A stretch of 64,000 nt of DNA. It comes from Elephas maximus indicus (lineage: Eukaryota; Chordata; Mammalia; Proboscidea; Elephantidae). The stretch covers positions 26,092,768 to 26,156,767 of the forward strand of contig NC_064831.1 of NCBI RefSeq assembly GCF_024166365.1. The letters run 5' to 3'. The notes beneath the pieces are model-generated. The model did not search any database. It was not told where the DNA came from and saw only the letters and a program-made list of their open reading frames with translations. This document shows positions 58,720 through 64,000 of this stretch, piece after piece. Position 1 is the first letter of the stretch, and every line of letters starts with the position of its first letter. Made by a program: the position numbers and the translations under genes.

Positions 58720-61700
58720 AGATACAAACTTCGCAGTTCTTCTTTCATCTCACTTGTCTAACATCAGCTTGTGAGAATTTCATATCTTCCGTATCCTCAT
58801 TAACTTTTGGTACAATCTTTTTTATTTTAGTCATTCTTGTAGCAGTGTGGTGCTATCTAATTGTGGTTTTAAGTCGCATTCCATAAATGACACATGATGT
58901 TGACTATCTTTTAAGGTGTTTATTTTTCATCTGTACATCTTTGTTTGGTGAAGTATCTGTTCAAATCATCTGCTCATTATTTTTCATCAGATTGTTAATA
59001 TTCTTACTATTGAGATCTAAGAATCCTTCATGCCTTCTAAATGCATGCATGTCAGGAGATATATGATTTGCAAGTATTTTCTCCTAGGCACTGACTTATC
59101 TTTGAATTACCTTAAGAATGTTCTTAAATGGGCAGAAGTTTAAAATTTAATTTAATCTATTTATTTATAAATCACTTTTTCCATTGTCTCATCCAAAAAC
59201 CTTTGCCTAAACCAAAGTCAGAAAAGTTTTCTCTGACATGTTTTATAGTTTCAGCTGTAAATCTGAGTGCTGAGCAAATAATCCAGTAACCTGAGCTATA
59301 TGAAGACCAAGACATTAGATTTGGAGGAAGGCTTGTTAACAACCTGCGATATGCAGATGACACAGCCTTGTTTGCTGAAAATGAAGAGGACTTAAAGCAT
59401 TTACTGATGAATGTCAAAGACTACAGCCTTCAGTATGGATGACACCTCAACATAAAACAAAAATCCTCAAAACTGGACCAATAAACAACATCGTGATAAA
59501 CAGAAAAGATTGAAGTTGTCAGAGATTTCATTTTACTTGGATCATCAATCAATGCTGATGGAAGCTGAAACTGAGAAATCAAAGGATGTATTGCATTGGG
59601 AAAATTTGCTGCAAAACACCTCTATAAAGTGTTCAAAAGCAAAGATGTCACTTTGCGGAATAAGGTGTGCCCGACCCAAGCCATGGTGTTTTCAATTACT
59701 TCATATGTATGTGAAGGCTGGACAATAAATAAAGAAGACCAAAGAAGAACTGATGTCTTTGAATTATGGTGTTGGTGAAGAACATTGAATATACCATGGC
59801 CTGCAAGAATAACCAACAAATCTGTCTTGGTAGAAGTATAGTCAGAATGCTCTTTAGAACTGAGAATGGCAAGACTTTGATTCACTCACTTTGAACATGT
59901 TATCGGGAGGAACCAGTACCTGGAGAAGGATATCATACTTGGTGAAGTAGAGGGTCAGTGAAAAAGAGGAAGACTCTTAATGAGATGTATTGACGCAGCA
60001 GCTCCTACAGTGGGCTCAAGCATAACAATGATTGTGAGGATAGCTCAGGCTCGGCACCATTTCGTTCTTTTATACACAAGATCACGCTGCAGTGGAACTA
60101 ACTCAAGGGCACCTAACAACAACAACAACGCCAGGTGTAAATTTAAGTCTATGATCATTCGAGTTATTTTTTTATGTGGTAAGAGATCTAGATCAAAAGG
60201 AATTTTTTTTTCACATATTCAGAACCATTTCTTGAAAAGGCTGTCCTTTATCCATTGAATTGCCATTGCTCCTTTGTAAAAAGTCAGTTGCTGGTGTATA
60301 TGTGGACCAATTTGTGAACTTTTTATTGGCCTCCATTGATATATTTATCAATCATTACACAAGTGACAAACTGTATAATTTCATAAGGCTTTAAATTAGA
60401 CAGTGTACCTCATCCAACTTTTTTCTTCTTTTAAAAATCTGTTTTGACTATTTTAGTGTATATATATTTTTATTTCCATACAAATTTTAGAAACAGTTTC
60501 CCTTTTTCAGCAAAGAAAGATGCTGGAACTCTTATTGGAATTCATTTGAATTTGTCCATCGATTTGGAAATACATGACACTTGACATCTTAACAATTTGG
60601 GGATCTCCAACCAACTAACACAGTTTATCTCTCCAGTTATTTGGAACTTTTGTCTCTCAGCTTTGTTTAGTGGTTTTCAGTGTACAAGTATTTCACACCT
60701 TCTTCCCCTACTTATTCCACAATATTTAATGTTTTTCTCGCTGTTGCAAATTACATAATTTTTGCTATTTCAGTTTATGTTTGTTCATTACCAGCAAATT
60801 AGAATTAAAATTAATTTTAATATATTTATCTTGTATCTTTCAAACTTGCTGAAGTCAATTATTAATTCCAGCAGAATTTTGCAGCTTTTATTGGATTTTC
60901 TACTTAAAGAATCTAAAGCACAGCTTTATTCCTTCCTTTCCAACCTGATGGCTTTTTCTCTTTTTATTGATTACTTTTTCCTTTTCAGTGGGATTTCTTT
61001 ATTTTTTAATTTATTTTTGCTTCTGTTTTCTTGCACTGGCTATAACCACTAGTACAATTTTGAATAGAAGTGATGAAAATAGAAATCCTCGTCTTGTTCC
61101 TGATATTAGGATAGGAAATGTTCAATGCTCTAATATTAAGCATAATGTTAGCTGTAGGATTACAGATATATTCTTCAGGTTTAGGAAGCTCCTTTCTTTT
61201 CTACTGTCAGTTTTTTTTTTTTTGTTCATTTGTTTGTTTGTTTTAAATTAGGGATTTTTTTTTTTTTTTCTGAACCTACCATAATGATCACATTTTTTTC
61301 TTTTTAAAGTTCGTTAACAGGCTTTTTTGGGGGTAAACCCATTTAGTTATGATTTTTTATTATTATTACATATTTTTAGATTCAATTAAAATTTTATTTA
61401 GAATATGTTAGAATCCATCTTCATGTGGGATATTCATTTTTAATATTCTTTATATGTTTTGACTAGATCTAGTATCAAATTAATGCTAACCTTAGGGAAT
61501 TATTTGCAAAGTATCCCCTCCTCTAATTTTTTGCAAGAGTTATTGTAAAATTGGTATTATTTTTTCCTTAAATTTTTGCTAGAATTCACCAATAATGACA
61601 TTTTTCTAAAAATGTGTTGGAATTCACCAAATAAGGCAATTTTTTTAATCTATAATTTAAATTTTTAGATGGATATAGGGATACCCATGTTATCTATATC

Positions 61701-62290
61701 TTCTTGCATAAACTTTGGTAATTTACTTATTTCCAGGAATTTTCTCATTTCATCTAAGTTTTCCAAATCATTGGTCAAAAACAAGGAAACAAACAAAACC
61801 TAGAATTCTGTTTTTGTCTTTTTAATATATACAGAAACTTCAATATATATAGAAATTTTCTTATCCAAAATGTTGGTGGTTCGTGTTCCCCACCCCCCTC
61901 CCCCCGATTACCTTTCCAGGAAATTTGTCTATTTTATTGATCCCCTCAGACAGCCAGCTTTTGGTTTCCTTGATTTTATCTATTGCTTTCTTATAGTCTA
62001 TTTAATAGGTTTTCACTTTCATTCCACTTATCGTTTCATTTTTTCTGTTTACTTCCAGTAAATTTACTCTTATTTTCCTTGTTACTTAAGGATGAAGGTC
62101 TGGTCATTTTATATTGTTATATATTTTTATATTATGCTATGAATTTTCCCCTAATTAATGCTATAGAGTTTGCCTCAAATTTGAACTTTTTTTTAATCCC
62201 ATTTCTAATATATTCTAATTTATCTTTTAATTTCTTCTTTGACCCATGGTCTATTATATTAAGTAAGTGGTAAGGCAATGGTTTCTTACA
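58720..62290 (-). mobile_element. Old L1 ORF2 segment, minus strand, interrupted by an RTE
   Basis: Antisense ORF2 text before (58,830-59,266: TTAGATCTAAGAATCCTTC-type, TAAACCAAAGTCAGAAAAG) and after (60,132 onward: TCTATGATCATTCGAG, TTCTTGAAAAGGCTGTCC, GCAAATTAGAATTAAAATTA, CCTCGTCTTGTTCCTGATAT) the RTE at 59,267-60,131. Many A/T expansions. No frame survives. Confidence 0.7.
59267..60131 (+). mobile_element. 5'-truncated RTE inside an old L1
   Basis: Starts within RT (GTGCTGAGCAAATAATCC). It has a CGATATGCAGATGACACAGC (RYADDTA) motif near 59,347 and ends ACTCAAGGGCACCTAACAAC. Flanking CAGCTGTAAATCTGA (59,252-59,266) and CAGGTGTAAATTTAA (60,132-60,146) form a diverged duplication, and L1 sequence continues on both sides. 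Confidence 0.85.
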
Positions 62291-62344
62291 TATGACAGCA
62301 AAAGTACAAATGACGAAAAATAGATAAGTTGTAATCATCAAAAA

Positions 62345-64000
62345 AAAAAATGTTGGTGCTTAAAATGACATCATCAAGAATGGGAAAGGCAACACATAGA
62401 ATGGGCTAATAATTTTGAGTCATATATCGGATAAGAAACTTGTATGTAGAATGTAAAATAAGTCTTAAATTCAACAATAAAAAGAAAAAATAATCCTTTA
62501 AGAATTTTATGGTTTAAGTTGTACAATTAGGCCCTTTGATCCATTCAGAGTTACTTTTTTCTATATTGTGTGAGGTATGGGTCTAACTTCTTTCTTTTAT
62601 ATGCATATGTGGAGAAATCAGAATTCTCATCCATTACTGCTTGTTGTTGTTGTTGCTAGGTACTATTAAGTCAGTTCCAACTCATGGAGACCCTATGACG
62701 AGCAGAATGAAACACTGCCTGGTCCTGCACCATCCTCAAAATTGTTGCTATACTTGAGCCCATGTTGCAGCCACTGTGTCATTCCATCTCTTGACTGTCT
62801 TCCTCATTTTCCTTGACTTTGAGCCAAGCATGATGTTCTTCTCTAAGGACTGGTCCTTCTGATAACTTCTACAAAGTATGTGAGAGGAATCTCGCAAACC
62901 TTGCTTCTAGGGAGCATTCTGGCTGTACTTCTTCCAAGACAGATTTGTTGGTTCTTCTGGCAGTCCATAGTTTATTCAATATTCTTCACAAACATCACAA
63001 TTCAAAAGCATCTTCAGTCTTCCTTATTCATTGTTAAGCCTTTATACGCCTTCAATCACAATCAAGGTGATTGAAAATACCATGGCTTGAGTCAGGCACA
63101 CTTTAGTCTTCAGAGTAGAAGGCTTTGGTTTTTAACACTTTAAAGAGGTGTTTTGCAGCAAATCTTCCCAATGCAATACATCATTTGTTTTATTGGCTGT
63201 TGCTTCCATGGGCATTGATTGTGGAGCCAAGTAAAATGAAATCCTTGACAACTTCAATCTTTTGTCCATTTATCATGATGCTGCTTATTGGTCCAGTTGT
63301 GAGTTTTTTTGTTTTCTTTATGTTAAGGTATAATCCACAGTGAAGGTTGTAGTCTTTGATCTTCATCAGTAAGTTCTATTTACTTTCAGCAAAAAGGTTA
63401 TGCCATCTGCATATCTCTGGTTGCTAATGAGTCTTCCTCCAATCCTGATGCCATATCCTTCTTAATTTAGGCCAGTTTCTCAGACTATTTGCTCAGCATA
63501 CAGATGGAATAAGTATGTTGAAAGAATACAACCCTGACGACACCTTTTCTGATTTTAAACCATTCAGTAACCCTTTGTTCTGTTTGAAAGATGGCCTCTT
63601 GATCTCTTTACAAGTACTGCATAAGCACAATTAAGTGTTCTGGAATATCCTTTTTCTCAATATTATCCATTAATGAATTCGTTATGGTCTACACAATGGA
63701 ATGTCTTTGCTGAGTCAATAAAACACGGGTAAACATCTTTGTGGTATTCTCTGCTTTCAGCCAAGATCCATGTGACATGAGCAATGATATCCATCATTCC
63801 ATATTTTCTTCTAAGCCTAGCTTGTATTTCTGGAAGTTCCCTGCTGATGTACTGCTGCAACTGTTTTTTAATAATCTTCAGCAAAATTTTACTACATTGC
63901 TAGTGTGAACAAAAAATAGTAAGTAGTTGTGGGAAACAGTTTGACAGTTCCTTAAAAAGTGAAGCGTAGGCCTACTAAATGACCTAGAAATTATATTTTC
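62345..64000 (+). mobile_element. Rearranged L1 segments interrupted by an antisense RTE
   Basis: Plus-strand L1 ORF2 text at 62,355-62,500 (ACATCATCAAGAATGGGAAA, ATAAGAAACTTGTATGTAGA, TTCAACAATAAAAAG). An opposite-orientation piece follows at about 62,518-62,605 (CCCTTTGATCCATTCAGAG). Plus orientation returns at 62,610-62,640 (GAGAAATCAGAATTCTCATC) and 63,895-64,000 (ACATTGCTAGTGTG, AAACAGTTTGACAG) on either side of the RTE. The element continues beyond the window. Confidence 0.6.
62641..63893 (-). mobile_element. 5'-truncated RTE, minus strand, inside an L1
   Basis: Starts with the complement of the AAC tail (TTGTTGTTGTTGTTGCTAGG) and extends into RT. The minus frame 63,663-63,884 reads LKIIKKQLQQYISRELPEIQ and CFIDSAKTFHCVDHNEF. 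L1 sequence interrupted at 62,640 resumes at about 63,895. Motif A has drifted and frames are broken. Confidence 0.85.

Overview
The window is mammalian nuclear DNA with the repeat complement of an afrotherian, most likely an elephant or close proboscidean. The evidence is a tRNA-headed SINE present in about twenty copies, whose 3' half (GTCGCTATGAGT / GAATCGACTC / GGTTTGG) is the afrotherian AfroSINE pattern, plus several copies of an RTE (BovB-like) LINE ending in ACCTAACAACAACAAC. No search could be run, so the species is an inference. The DNA is AT-rich and eukaryotic. There is no operon structure and no bacterial, CRISPR or rRNA feature.

The only genes recognised are three class II olfactory receptor (OR) loci. 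One is an intact single-coding-exon receptor at 57,563-58,489 (+). Two are pseudogenes: 14,973-15,910 (-), which has lost the MAYDR core to a short deletion, and 41,087-42,049 (+), an OR14-like receptor with an N-terminal frameshift, an in-frame stop and a T-tract frameshift. All three keep a splice acceptor just upstream of the start codon, as expected for OR genes with non-coding 5' exons. They look like three different OR subfamilies, so this is the sparse, repeat-filled interior or edge of an OR cluster. Each receptor would act alone in an olfactory neuron.

Layout. 1-5.4 kb: SINE and L1 fragments, an AT palindrome, and two LTR-like blocks, one carrying a perfect NRF1-type palindrome. 5.4-12.0 kb: a decayed near-full-length L1 on the minus strand. 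12-17.3 kb: L2 and MIR remnants, SINEs and the first OR pseudogene. 17.3-20.6 kb: a 5'-truncated L1 with target-site duplications. 20.6-23.9 kb: unassigned DNA then a cluster of SINEs. 23.9-34.7 kb: a full-length minus-strand L1 split between ORF1 and ORF2 by a full-length RTE flanked by a 10-bp target-site duplication. 34.7-41 kb: old L1 and MIR remnants and a chimeric L1-tail/SINE insertion. 41-42 kb: the OR14-like pseudogene. 42-51.9 kb: L2, RTE, MLT1-type LTR and L1 pieces, with an RTE 3' part followed by an RTE 5' part and an L1-like tail. 52-57 kb: mostly unassigned DNA with MIR and SINEs. 57.4-58.7 kb: the intact OR. 58.7-64 kb: L1 segments in both orientations interrupted by two RTE copies.

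I found no convincing new multi-gene system. The most informative observations are about mechanism: readable nested insertions, a probable reverse-transcriptase template switch joining an L1 tail to a SINE, a microhomology deletion that killed one OR, and the unusual pyrimidine-rich leader of the intact OR.
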